Source of the DNA: Bacillota bacterium
GTDB lineage: Bacteria; Bacillota; Clostridia; Christensenellales; Aristaeellaceae
DNA length: 41,861 nucleotides
Assembly (NCBI GenBank): GCA_023411395.1
Contig: JAEYOV010000022.1
Location: forward strand, 1-41,861
Direction of reading: 5' to 3'
The position numbers were made by a program, and so were the translations under genes. Positions 16,285-24,530 of this stretch are shown here, one piece after another; the first letter of the stretch is position 1; each line of letters opens with the position of its first letter. Below the pieces are notes generated by a model, which did not search any database, had not been told where the DNA came from, and saw nothing but the letters and a program-made list of their open reading frames with translations.

Positions 16285-17965
16285 GAGAACCGCCTCCTTT
16301 CAAAGACTCCGGCTTAGGCCAGCGGTGTTCCCACTCAAAGGAATTCACCATTTCCATGGCTTCCTTGACCACGTGATCGGGAAAATCAAATGCCCGTAAA
16401 AGAAGCAGCGCATTTCGCGAATGGGAAGGGCCTGCGCGCAGCTTATAATCAAAATAAATGCTCCTGTCTTTGAGCTCTTCCTGAAAATGATAGTTGTCAT
16501 ACAGGCCATTTAGAATCGCCGCCAGTTCGATGTCATGGGTGGCGGCAACGCACAAGCTATTGCTCTGCTGAAGGCTTCTAAGCACCGCGGCGGATGCGGC
16601 AATCCGCTCGACAGTGTTTGTTCCCCTTAAAATTTCATCTACAAAGCATAGGCAGGGTGCCGTTTTTACCGCATGCAGAATGCGGCGGAAGGATTTCACT
16701 TCCACTACAAAATAGCTTTCGCCGCCGGCCAGGTTATCCCTGAGTGCCATGGAGGACAGAACCCTGGCACGGGGCAAAGCAAAGGCTGCGGCACAGCAGG
16801 TGTTTAAAGCCTGAGCCAGTAACGCGTTCACCGCCAGAGTCTTTATGAAAGTGGACTTGCCGGAAGCATTGGAGCCGGTGATCAGCACGCCTTGCTGAAA
16901 AACGGCGCTGTTGCCAACACCGTTTTCCAGCAGCGGGTGCACGGCATCTTCTGCCTGAAGGGCCATCTGCTCATGAAAATGGGGGAGGCAGAACCGGGGA
17001 AGACTCTTTCTAAGAGATAGGGTGCAGATCATTGCATCAAGCCGGCCTACTGCTTCATACAAGCCGCGAAGCTCACCGGTATGTTTCGCGACATGCGTCA
17101 TGACACGGTTATAGGCGCGGAGCTCGGTGAGAAAAAACACCTGTACGAACATCATGATGGCGCCTATGTCCCCCGCGGCCATCCCCTCCTGCACGGCCCC
17201 GGAGAAAGCGCCTCGCAGCCGGGAAAAGGGACGGTAGGCATATTGCATGGCTGCTTGCTGTGCGTTAAGCCCCGGCATGGGCAGGCAGATCAGCTTTCTT
17301 ATTAGCCAGAGAAGTGATCTGGTATAGCGTATGGTATGCAGCCTGCCCTGCAGCTTTTTTCCGCCCCAGTAATACAGGACGGCGTTCAGGATAAGTGAGG
17401 GAAGAAGCGTTATAATGGCTGCGCCCATTGGCACCGGAAGAAAGAACAACGAGGCCGCCGCCAGCGGAAGGAAAGAGGCCACGCGCAAAAGGCCGGCATG
17501 GGGCAGGCGGTAGCTGTCCGGGTTAAGCAAAAGTTCAGGCAGCCCGCTTTCGCTGCTTTTGCCCATGTGAGCAAGCAGCGTTTGTATTTTACGGCGAAGG
17601 TCCGGATTCTGGTCAAGGGCGGATAGCGCCGGTTCCCAATCATCCCCGGTCCCAGGAAGGGAGCGCAGGCGGGTGTACAGCGCTTCTTCCCCGGGCGTGG
17701 TAAGGCAGGCATTGATCCTGTGAAATATCCGGTCCATGTCCAGGTCATTCCAGGTGATATCATCAACCTCATAGGCAACTGCCTTCTTTTGCAGTTCCCA
17801 TTGGGTGCGAAGGCTTTCCCAATCCTCCTGGGGGTGTTCCCGGAAGGTGCCGAAATGCGCCGTGGCATCATCCCTGCGCTGCCTTGCCGCCCGGAGGGAG
17901 GCGGATATGGCGTATATAAAGTAGGCGGGCAGAACCAGAAGAAGCAGCAAGCCATACGAACCCAT
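16262..17965 (-). CDS. Membrane-anchored MutS-family ATPase
   Basis: A 567-aa protein. Hydrophobic segments lie at the extreme N-terminus (about residues 3-22), a pair around 170-215, and one near 265-285. The C-terminal half is a MutS-type ABC ATPase: Walker A GSNASGKST near residue 362 (classical MutS has GPNMAGKST), a LAGGESYF signature region and Walker B CFVDEILRGTN near 440, followed by ATHDIEL. The mismatch-recognition and connector domains of MutS are absent, so mismatch repair is unlikely; the role is unknown. ATG 17965 has GAAAGGAT 6 nt upstream; the frame extends further up to 18013. It lies between sigA and trmK, all on the same strand. Confidence 0.8.
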   Translation of the reverse strand: MGSYGLLLLLVLPAYFIYAISASLRAARQRRDDATAHFGTFREHPQEDWESLRTQWELQKKAVAYEVDDITWNDLDMDRIFHRINACLTTPGEEALYTRLRSLPGTGDDWEPALSALDQNPDLRRKIQTLLAHMGKSSESGLPELLLNPDSYRLPHAGLLRVASFLPLAAASLFFLPVPMGAAIITLLPSLILNAVLYYWGGKKLQGRLHTIRYTRSLLWLIRKLICLPMPGLNAQQAAMQYAYRPFSRLRGAFSGAVQEGMAAGDIGAIMMFVQVFFLTELRAYNRVMTHVAKHTGELRGLYEAVGRLDAMICTLSLRKSLPRFCLPHFHEQMALQAEDAVHPLLENGVGNSAVFQQGVLITGSNASGKSTFIKTLAVNALLAQALNTCCAAAFALPRARVLSSMALRDNLAGGESYFVVEVKSFRRILHAVKTAPCLCFVDEILRGTNTVERIAASAAVLRSLQQSNSLCVAATHDIELAAILNGLYDNYHFQEELKDRSIYFDYKLRAGPSHSRNALLLLRAFDFPDHVVKEAMEMVNSFEWEHRWPKPESLKGGGSPASSQAG

Positions 17966-17993
17966 ATGTGTATCCTTTCGTACCTGTCTATAA

Positions 17994-18020
17994 AAGAAGA
18001 GGAGGGTCCACACCCCCTCC
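17994..18020 (-). terminator. Probable sigA terminator
   Basis: Leftward hairpin with 6-bp stem (18015-18020 with 18001-18006) followed on the minus strand by TCTTCTTTTA. It lies about 40 nt after the sigA stop and before the MutS-like start. The T-run is interrupted, so termination may be partial. Confidence 0.5.
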
Positions 18021-18057
18021 CTCCATCCGTGTACTGTATGTGTTTGTGCTCCGGAGT

Positions 18058-19140
18058 TTAGTCCAGGTAATCCTTCAGCTTTTTGCTGCGGCTGGGATGG
18101 CGCAGCTTGCGAAGCGCCTTGGCCTCGATTTGGCGGATGCGCTCACGGGTTACGTTGAATTCCCGGCCCACTTCCTCCAGCGTGCGCTGGCGGCCGTCGT
18201 CCAGGCCAAAGCGCAGGCGAAGCACCTTTTCCTCCCTGGGGGTCAGGGTGTCCAGCACATCCAGAAGCTGTTCCTTCATCAAAGAGAAGGAAGCGGCTTC
18301 CGCCGGGGCGGGGGCATCGTCGTCGGGGATGAAATCCCCCAGGTGGCTGTCCTCTTCCTCGCCGATGGGTGTTTCCAGCGATACGGGTTCCTGGGCGATT
18401 TTGATAATCTCCCTTACCTTGCCCTCGCTGATGGCCATGGATTTTGCGATCTCCTCGGGCGTGGGCTCCCGGCCGTATTCCTGCAATAGCTGCCGGGAAA
18501 CGCGGATCAGCTTATTGATGGTTTCCACCATATGTACGGGGATGCGGATGGTGCGGGCCTGATCGGCGATGGCTCTTGTAATGGCCTGCCTGATCCACCA
18601 GGTGGCGTAAGTGGAGAACTTGTAGCCCTTGCGGTAATCGAATTTTTCAACAGCCTTGATAAGCCCCAGGTTGCCTTCCTGTATAAGATCCAGGAAAAGC
18701 ATGCCGCGGCCCACATAACGCTTGGCGATGGATACCACAAGGCGCAGATTCGCTTCCGCCAGCTTGCGCTTGGCATCTTCGTCGCCCTGCTCCATGCGCT
18801 GGGCGATTTCTATTTCCTCGTCGGCGGTCAACAGGGGAACCTTGCCGATTTCTTTTAAATACATACGCACCGGATCATCGATGGAGATGCCCTCCGGCAC
18901 GGAAAGATCGATTTTTTCTAACGGCTCGGCAATCAGCTCCGGCTCGGTGGGGTCCAGTTCATTGACCACATCCACGCCCAGGGCTTCAAAGGTTTCCAAT
19001 ATTTTATCGAATTGGTCAGGCTCAATCTCAAACTCCACCAACTGGTTCATGATGTCTTTGTACGTCATGGTCCCTTTGGTTTTTCCCTGCTCATACAGGT
19101 CGTTGAGTTTGGCTTGACGTGCATCGGGCGTCATGCTCAA
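18058..19140 (-). CDS. sigA: Primary sigma factor SigA (RpoD)
   Basis: A 360-aa housekeeping sigma-70. Region 1.2 (DDPVRMYLKEIG), region 2 (LRLVVSIAKRY, LDLIQEGNLGLIKAVEKFDY, FSTYATWWIRQAITRA), region 3 (IRIPVHMVETINK) and region 4.2 (VTRERIRQIEAKALRKL) are all intact. An acidic segment precedes region 1.2, and the long region 1.1/non-conserved insert of proteobacteria is absent, as in Firmicutes. A TTG at 19140 is chosen because AAGGAG lies 8 nt upstream; the ATG at 19134, two codons later, is 14 nt away. The order dgt-dnaG-sigA is the classic macromolecular-synthesis arrangement of Firmicutes. It directs most transcription, including the -35/-10 promoters listed here. Confidence 0.96.
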   Translation of the reverse strand: MSMTPDARQAKLNDLYEQGKTKGTMTYKDIMNQLVEFEIEPDQFDKILETFEALGVDVVNELDPTEPELIAEPLEKIDLSVPEGISIDDPVRMYLKEIGKVPLLTADEEIEIAQRMEQGDEDAKRKLAEANLRLVVSIAKRYVGRGMLFLDLIQEGNLGLIKAVEKFDYRKGYKFSTYATWWIRQAITRAIADQARTIRIPVHMVETINKLIRVSRQLLQEYGREPTPEEIAKSMAISEGKVREIIKIAQEPVSLETPIGEEEDSHLGDFIPDDDAPAPAEAASFSLMKEQLLDVLDTLTPREEKVLRLRFGLDDGRQRTLEEVGREFNVTRERIRQIEAKALRKLRHPSRSKKLKDYLD

Positions 19141-19229
19141 CAAAATCACTCCTTTTCTCCACCGGGGGTGGAAGGCCCGGACAATCCGGAAGCGGCAGGA
19201 CCGGAATCTTAAAAGCAACGCCGGTAAAA

Positions 19230-20972
19230 CTATCTGCCGGGTTTGAGCTGGTTCAGGCGCTGCATCAGCGCAACTGTTTCTTGAAGGGCCGCTTCTTTTT
19301 CCTTTCCCTTAAGGGTGGGGATTTGAAGCCTCAGTTCGGTCAGTTTTGCTTCAATGCGCTGCCTTCGCAGCTTGTCCAGACAGTCTTCCGCCATACGCAT
19401 CAGCGTATCCGGCTCACCCTCCATGGGCGTTGCGAAAATTTCAGCGGCCAGGCTGCGGTTGTTTTCATCGGCCTGCGACTCCATCAGTTCCGCGGGTGTC
19501 CGTCCATCGGTCAGTTCCTGGCATAATTGCTTCATAAACGGATCTTTGAATTCCTCGGGGGTGACGGTGCCGCGCGGCAGCCTTCCTGTGGCCAGCAGGG
19601 ACAGAAGCGACTGCTCCGCCCTGTCCGGTTTGCCTTCCGCCCTTGTGGATAATCTTTCCCTTTGGGAGGAAGCGCTATTCTTGACAGGCGGAAGGGAAAT
19701 GCCAATTTGCGCCTGAAGCACCTCTTTGGAAAAGCCCGTCTGCAAAACAAGCTGCTGCAAATGATTTTCCAGTTCCACCGGCTGGGTTACCCGGCGAAGT
19801 ATTTCCGCGCAGGCCTTGGCGTATTCCGTCCGTCCGTCCTGGGTGGAAAGATCGAATTCCTCCGCCTTTCGTTCCATGCGGTATTCCGCCGGGCTCATGG
19901 GGGAAAGGTGGGTAAATGCGTCCAAGCCGTCCCGGCGGATGAACTCGTCCGGGTCCAGGTTGTCGGGGAAGGCCAATACCCTGGCGGGGATGCTTTCCCC
20001 CTCAAAAATATCCAAAGCCCGGAGCGTTGCGTGCTGTCCTGCGCTGTCGCCGTCATAGGCCACCCACACCTGGGGAGCAAAGCGCTTCAATAATCTTGCC
20101 TGCTCCTGGGTGAGGGACGTGCCCAATGTGGCCACCACGCCCTCCACACCGAATTGGGAAAGGGCCACCACATCCATGTACCCTTCCACCAGGATGACCC
20201 TTTGAAGGTTGCGCAGCTTTCTTAGGAGATTGGCGGCGTATACACCCAGCCTCTTATTGAAGGCCGGGGTATCGGGGGTGTTCAGATATTTGGGTTTGCT
20301 ATCGCCCATGGCCCGGCCGCCGAACCCCAGCACCTGCCCGTACAGGTCGATGATGGGGAATATGGCCCGGTTGCGGAACATATCCACGGCTTTGCCTTCC
20401 CGGAGTATGGTCAGCCCGGCTTTTTGCGTTTCCTCCAGGGTATAGCCCTGGGAAATCAGATGCTCCGTCAGTTCATCCCGGCTCCCCATGGCGGCGCCCA
20501 GGCCAAACTTGCGGATCACGCCATCGTCCAGCCCGCGTCCTTTCAAATACGAAAGGATGGGCTCGCCTTCCCTTAAAAACAGCCGCTGGTGGTAAAAATG
20601 GGCGGCGGCCCGGTTGGCGCCCAGCAGCCTTTCCTTCAGCGTCCGCGAGGCCTGATAGGCTTCGTCCTCCTTTACCTCGGGCGGGGTCATGTGCAACCTG
20701 TCCGCCAGGTGGAGCACCGCTTCGGAAAAGTCCATGTGCTCCATGTCCATCACAAACTGGATCACGCTGCCCCCGGCCTTGCAGCCGAAGCAGTAATACA
20801 TCTGGCGCTGGCCATCCACCGAAAAGGAGGCTGTTTTTTCGTTGTGAAACGGGCACAGACCCCAATATCTATGCCCGTTCCTTTTCAGCGGCAAGTAGGT
20901 GGACACCACTTGCACGATGTCGGCCCGGGCGCGAAGCTCGTCCAACCATGCGGGTGGGAACCGTCCTGCCAT
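19230..20972 (-). CDS. dnaG: DNA primase DnaG
   Basis: A 580-aa primase that makes RNA primers at the replication fork. The N-terminal CHC2 zinc ribbon uses Cys40, His43, Cys61 and Cys64 (GLCPFH ... YCFGC). The catalytic TOPRIM core has the Glu of VILVEGYMDVVAL and the acidic YDGDSAG motif, and a helical C-terminal region (about 430-580) would contact DnaB helicase. Length is normal. GCAGG lies about 9 nt before the ATG at 20972. It is the middle gene of dgt-dnaG-sigA, with 89 nt to the sigA start. The gap to dgt (20973-21072) holds a small GGCAT/ATGCC hairpin but no clear promoter. Confidence 0.95.
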   Translation of the reverse strand: MAGRFPPAWLDELRARADIVQVVSTYLPLKRNGHRYWGLCPFHNEKTASFSVDGQRQMYYCFGCKAGGSVIQFVMDMEHMDFSEAVLHLADRLHMTPPEVKEDEAYQASRTLKERLLGANRAAAHFYHQRLFLREGEPILSYLKGRGLDDGVIRKFGLGAAMGSRDELTEHLISQGYTLEETQKAGLTILREGKAVDMFRNRAIFPIIDLYGQVLGFGGRAMGDSKPKYLNTPDTPAFNKRLGVYAANLLRKLRNLQRVILVEGYMDVVALSQFGVEGVVATLGTSLTQEQARLLKRFAPQVWVAYDGDSAGQHATLRALDIFEGESIPARVLAFPDNLDPDEFIRRDGLDAFTHLSPMSPAEYRMERKAEEFDLSTQDGRTEYAKACAEILRRVTQPVELENHLQQLVLQTGFSKEVLQAQIGISLPPVKNSASSQRERLSTRAEGKPDRAEQSLLSLLATGRLPRGTVTPEEFKDPFMKQLCQELTDGRTPAELMESQADENNRSLAAEIFATPMEGEPDTLMRMAEDCLDKLRRQRIEAKLTELRLQIPTLKGKEKEAALQETVALMQRLNQLKPGR

Positions 20973-21072
20973 GCATTGCTCACCTGCTATCCTTCATTCG
21001 CCGCTAAAGCGTCATTTCCTGCACAATTTTCAACAAATTCGGCATCCGTATGCCAAGTTCCGATAATTTTCA

Positions 21073-22077
21073 TCAGGATGCGGGAAAACCCGAGGGCACG
21101 AACAGCTTCACATACAGGCGGATGGCGTACCTGTCGGTCATGCTGGCCAGGAAATCTGCCACGCCGCGCCAGGTACCTTCCCGCTCGCCGATGGCCACAT
21201 ACTCCCCTGGCATTTCGCCGGGATGCTCCATGTAGTAACCGTACAGCGCGCGGATCACGTGGTCGCACCGTGTTTCCTCCGCCTCCCGCCAGCCTTCCCG
21301 GTATACCTTTTCAAAAAGGAAGGCCCGCAATGCGTTGGAAGCCTCCAGGATGGGCTTGCTCATCGTCACCTGGTTTTTGCCCATGCTGTTTTCCACGATG
21401 TCCAGGATCATGGTATGGATGCGCTGGCCGTGGGTTTGTCCCAGAACCTCCAGGCAATCACGGGGCAAGTCGCCCTCATGCAGGATGCCGGCCCGCAGCG
21501 CATCGTCGATGTCATGGTTGATGTAGGCGATCCTGTCGGCTCGGCTGACGCATAGCCCCTCCAGTGCTTCGGGCGGCGTCTTGCCGCTGTGGCAGAGGAT
21601 GCCGTTGCGCACTTCCCAGGTAAGATTCAGGCCTTGGCCGTCGTTTTCCAGCTTCTCCACCACCCGCAAACTTTGCTCGTTGTGGCGGAAGCCTTCTGGC
21701 AAAAGTGCGTCCAGCGACCGCTCCCCGATATGGCCGAAGGGCGTGTGCCCCAGGTCATGGCCCAGCGCGATCGCCTCGGTCAGATCCTCGTTCAGCCTAA
21801 GCGCCCTGGCCAGCGTCCTGGCCACCTGGGCTACTTCCAGCGTATGCGTAAGCCGGGTGCGGTAATGATCGCCCTCCGGGGATAAAAACACCTGTGTTTT
21901 GAATTTCAGGCGGCGAAAGCTTTTGCAGTGGATGATCCTGTCCCGGTCCCGCTGGAACACCGTGCGCAGGGGGCAAGGTTCAAGGGGTATCTCCCGGCCC
22001 CTGGAGCGGACGCTCCACATGGCCAGCGGGCTTAAGCGAGCCTGTTCTTCCTGTTCCTGCATTTCCCGGGGTGTCAT
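21073..22077 (-). CDS. dGTPase-like HD-domain triphosphohydrolase
   Basis: A 334-aa HD-superfamily phosphohydrolase of the deoxyguanosinetriphosphate triphosphohydrolase-like type. Metal ligands are visible as RLTH (His78), the HD pair His107-Asp108 in ALGHDLGHTPFGH, and SRADRIAYINHDIDDA further on. It is predicted to hydrolyse dNTPs to the nucleoside and tripolyphosphate, or to act as a regulatory homologue. The first in-frame start is at 22224, but residues before 22077 do not look like family sequence; ATG 22077 has GGAAAGGA about 9 nt upstream and begins the conserved region. It heads the dgt-dnaG-sigA run and is divergent from rnpB. Confidence 0.9.
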   Translation of the reverse strand: MTPREMQEQEEQARLSPLAMWSVRSRGREIPLEPCPLRTVFQRDRDRIIHCKSFRRLKFKTQVFLSPEGDHYRTRLTHTLEVAQVARTLARALRLNEDLTEAIALGHDLGHTPFGHIGERSLDALLPEGFRHNEQSLRVVEKLENDGQGLNLTWEVRNGILCHSGKTPPEALEGLCVSRADRIAYINHDIDDALRAGILHEGDLPRDCLEVLGQTHGQRIHTMILDIVENSMGKNQVTMSKPILEASNALRAFLFEKVYREGWREAEETRCDHVIRALYGYYMEHPGEMPGEYVAIGEREGTWRGVADFLASMTDRYAIRLYVKLFVPSGFPAS

Positions 22078-22202
22078 GTACAGCCGTCCTTTCCATGGAA
22101 AGCGGGGAAATGACTTTGTTTCCCCGATCCATATATACGCTTTGGTACGTACATATATACAACACAAATACCTAAAATCCCTGCTGTCAGCAGGAATATC
22201 CA

Positions 22203-22232
22203 TTGACAAAGGATGATGCGCCATGCTATGCT
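22203..22232 (+). promoter_or_regulatory. Promoter of rnpB
   Basis: A perfect -35 TTGACA (22203-22208), 18-nt spacer and -10 TATGCT (22227-22232). The predicted start, about 22239, is a few bases before the 5' arm of the RNase P RNA P1 helix at 22245. Confidence 0.8.
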
Positions 22233-22244
22233 ACCCAAAGAAAT

Positions 22245-22580
22245 GCGAGGTGGCTGGGCGGCCGCGTGCCTTTTGGCATGAGGAAAGTCCGAGCACCACA
22301 GGGCAGGGTGCCGGTTAACGGCCGGTGGAGGCGACTCCAAGGAAAGTGCAACAGAGATATACCGCCGCATGTTCGTGCGGTAAGGATGGAAAGGCGAGGT
22401 AAGAGCTCACCCGCGGCTTGGCGACTTGTCCGCGATGTAAACCCCACCTGGTGCAAGATTGAAAGGGGAGCATATATGGCGGCCCGTCATGCTCCCGGGT
22501 AATCGCTTGAGCCTGCTGGCAACTGCAGGCCTGGATAGATGACCGCCCACGACAGAACTCGGCTTACAGGCCACGCTCGC
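22245..22580 (+). ncRNA. rnpB: RNase P RNA, class A-like
   Basis: The catalytic RNA that trims tRNA 5' leaders. Conserved blocks are present in order: GAGGAAAGTCCGAGC (22280-22294), GTTAACGGCC, CAACAGAGATA (about 22349-22359), GGCGAGGTAAGAGCTCACC, AACCCCACCTGG, GATAGATGACCGCC and ACAGAACTCGGCTTACAGG. The ends pair as helix P1 (22245-22255 with 22569-22580), which fixes both boundaries to within a few bases. The arrangement resembles the ancestral class A form, not the class B form of Bacillus, consistent with Clostridia. A promoter precedes it at 22203-22232, and an extremely stable hairpin with a T-run follows 8 nt after it. Confidence 0.96.
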
Positions 22581-22587
22581 ATTCGTT

Positions 22588-22622
22588 TCGAAAAAATGAC
22601 GCTGGCCGCGTCATTTTTTCGA
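22588..22622 (+). terminator. rnpB terminator (also H0 of repeat copy B)
   Basis: A perfect 15-bp stem, 22588-22602 with 22608-22622, loop TGGCC. The right arm contains six T (22613-22618), giving a rho-independent terminator for rnpB 8 nt after the mature end. The stem core AAATGACGC/GCGTCATTT is shared with the H0 hairpin of repeat copy C after cdsA. Confidence 0.85.
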
Positions 22623-22789
22623 TTTCGCACGATTCACTTGTATGCCTGCGCACCGTCCTGCGCTTCGCTTGGCCGGCACGAGGCATACGGCCAGTGAATC
22701 GCGTAAGGAATGTTTGCTCCGCAAACACCCGCCCGCCTGGCAAAGCCAGGCGAGACGATTACAAACGAGGGGGCCTCAGCCCCCTCGTT
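22588..22789 (+). repeat. Five-hairpin repeat element, copy B
   Basis: 202 bp. H0 22588-22602/22608-22622. H1 outer stem CGATTCACT/AGTGAATCG (22630-22638 with 22693-22701) and inner stem GTATGCC/GGCATAC (22640-22646 with 22682-22688). H2 TGTTTGC/GCAAACA (22711-22717 with 22721-22727). H3 CGCCTGGC/GCCAGGCG (22734-22741 with 22745-22752). H4 AACGAGGGGGC/GCCCCCTCGTT (22764-22774 with 22779-22789). The H1 loop holds GCACCGTCCTGCGCT. Two pairs of the H1 outer stem differ from copies A and C with both partners changed. A tail GCTCCCC..GAG..TTTTGC after H4 is shared with copy A. The remaining bases up to 22842 show nothing else. Confidence 0.82.
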
Positions 22790-22842
22790 GCTCCCCCAGA
22801 GATTTTGCGTAATTGCAGATGCATACATAAGCGGAGGAGAAC

Positions 22843-23577
22843 ATGAAGAAATATGGTAAGATGCTTTGCGGCGCGCTGGTGGCGGCGCTTTTTTTGGCGC
22901 ATTGGACAGTGGCTATGGCCAAGCCGCAGGTGGTTTACCGGGGGGATACGCAAAAGCCCCGGATCGCCATCACCATGGATGATTGCTGGAAGATGCGGTA
23001 TGTGGTGGAAATGCTGGATTTGTGCAGGGAATATGGCTTCCAAATGACCTTTTTCCCCTGCGGCGTGAGCATCAAGGAGGAGGACGGCGATGTCTGGCGG
23101 CGTATGCTCAGTGAGGGTCATGAGATCGGGAACCATACGCAGAATCATCCCAAGCTGAACCAGATTCATCCAAACCGCATCCGCAGGGAGCTTTCGCAGA
23201 TGGAAGAAAGCCTGAATAAAGCGCTGGGCTTTCCCTATGACGTGCGCCTGATGCGCCCGCCTGGCGGCCATTTTATGGGCGGGAAGGGCTGCACCACCAA
23301 TTTTGTCATTGAGGAATGCGGCTATTCCTATGTGATCATGTGGGGCCTGAGCCAAACGGACCCGGACAAGATGCTGATAAAAATCAAAAATGGTGACATT
23401 CTCCTGTACCACAGCAACAAGAAGGACGTGGACGGGCTGAAAAAGGCCATTCCCATCCTTTTGGCACGGGGGTTTGAACTGGTGACGGTATCCGAGCTGC
23501 TTGGGCTTTCTGGCCCGCAGGAGGCGCTTCAGCCCGAAATGCTGCCTGATGGGCCGGTAGTACAGCCTGGTTTTTGA
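22843..23577 (+). CDS. Exported polysaccharide deacetylase (NodB-like)
   Basis: A 244-aa carbohydrate esterase family 4 type protein. A signal peptide (residues 1-26: KK start, hydrophobic core, AMA cleavage-like end) precedes the NodB domain. Motif 1 is TMDDCW (Asp46-Asp47, where the family has TFDDG), motif 2 is HTQNH (His98 and His102), and motif 3 is RPPGG. These ligate the metal and base for de-N-acetylation of peptidoglycan or other amino-sugar polymers; some homologues near sporulation genes lack activity. GCGGAGGAG lies about 5 nt before the ATG. Its stop codon lies inside a CAGCCTGG/CCAGGCTG dyad (23563-23570 with 23611-23618) that overlaps the rpsB promoter. Confidence 0.85.
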   Translation: MKKYGKMLCGALVAALFLAHWTVAMAKPQVVYRGDTQKPRIAITMDDCWKMRYVVEMLDLCREYGFQMTFFPCGVSIKEEDGDVWRRMLSEGHEIGNHTQNHPKLNQIHPNRIRRELSQMEESLNKALGFPYDVRLMRPPGGHFMGGKGCTTNFVIEECGYSYVIMWGLSQTDPDKMLIKIKNGDILLYHSNKKDVDGLKKAIPILLARGFELVTVSELLGLSGPQEALQPEMLPDGPVVQPGF

Positions 23578-23607
23578 AAAAACCTGCGAAAAATTGCGGG
23601 AACGACC

Positions 23608-23636
23608 TTGCCAGGCTGCCTGAAATATGCTATATT
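23608..23636 (+). promoter_or_regulatory. Promoter of rpsB-tsf
   Basis: TTGCCA (23608-23613), 17-nt spacer, TATATT (23631-23636). Predicted start near 23643 leaves a leader of about 90 nt before rpsB, long enough for S2 autoregulation, though I see no clearly recognisable leader structure. Confidence 0.75.
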
Positions 23637-23734
23637 AGGACGGATAACGCACCTTTGCCGATTCGTTCCTTGTGCCCAACGGGTGGTGGACGGATATGAC
23701 GCAAGGGGTGGAAAAAACAAGGAGGAATTACCAC

Positions 23735-24478
23735 ATGGCAGTCATTTCCATGAAGCAGCTGCTGGAGGCCGGTGTCCACTTTGGACATCAGACACGGCGC
23801 TGGAACCCCAAAATGGCCCCGTATATCTTTACGGAGCGCAACGGCATCTATATCATCGACCTGCAAAAAACCGTCCGCAAGATCGATGAAGCCTACCAGT
23901 TCGTCCGCGATGTGGCCATGGAAGGCAAGAGCATCCTGTTCGTGGGCACGAAAAAGCAGGCCCAGGAGAGCATCGAGTCCGAGGCCAAGCGCTGCAACAT
24001 GTTTTATGTCAACAACCGCTGGCTGGGAGGCATGCTGACCAACTTCCGTACCATAAGGGCCCGCGTGGAACGGCTCAACACCATCGACCGCATGGAGCAG
24101 ACGGGCCAATTCGCTGTATTGCCCAAGAAGGAAGTCATCAAGCTGGAGCACGAGCGTGAAAAGCTGGAAATCAATCTGGGCGGCATCCGCGAAATGAAAA
24201 AGCTGCCCGGCGCGCTGTTTGTGGTGGACCCCCGCAAGGAGCACATTGCCGTTACCGAAGCCCGCATCCTGAATATCCCCATCGTGGGCATCGTGGATAC
24301 CAACTGCGACCCCGATGAAATCGATTATGTGATCCCCGGCAACGATGATGCCATCCGCGCCGTGAAGCTTATCGCCGGCAAGCTGGCCGACGCCGTGCTG
24401 GAAGGCAAGCAGGGCGAGCAGCTCGACAGTGAGCCCGAAGAGGCCGCCCCCGCTGCGGAAGAGGCCATGGAAGTCTGA
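23735..24478 (+). CDS. rpsB: 30S ribosomal protein S2
   Basis: A 247-aa S2 protein, with the family opening MKQLLEAGVHFGHQTRRWNP, then IYIIDLQKT, the FVGTKKQAQ segment, RWLGGMLTNF, LPGALFVVDP and IVDTNCDPD. It binds the small subunit near the back of the head and is needed for S1 or initiation function. The C-terminus ends in an acidic Glu/Ala tail. ATG 23735 has AAGGAGG 8-10 nt upstream; in-frame starts before it encode non-conserved residues. It is followed after 52 nt by tsf, the almost universal bacterial pair, and transcribed from the promoter at 23608-23636. Confidence 0.97.
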   Translation: MAVISMKQLLEAGVHFGHQTRRWNPKMAPYIFTERNGIYIIDLQKTVRKIDEAYQFVRDVAMEGKSILFVGTKKQAQESIESEAKRCNMFYVNNRWLGGMLTNFRTIRARVERLNTIDRMEQTGQFAVLPKKEVIKLEHEREKLEINLGGIREMKKLPGALFVVDPRKEHIAVTEARILNIPIVGIVDTNCDPDEIDYVIPGNDDAIRAVKLIAGKLADAVLEGKQGEQLDSEPEEAAPAAEEAMEV

Positions 24479-24530
24479 AAATGACATCATTTGGCGGCAA
24501 GCCCGCCGGATGTGTGAGGAGGAAATCCCA

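Noticed and set aside
22759..23412. 217-codon minus-strand frame opposite the deacetylase gene
   Set aside because: Opposite a gene with signal peptide and NodB motifs; begins without a ribosome site and runs into repeat copy B.
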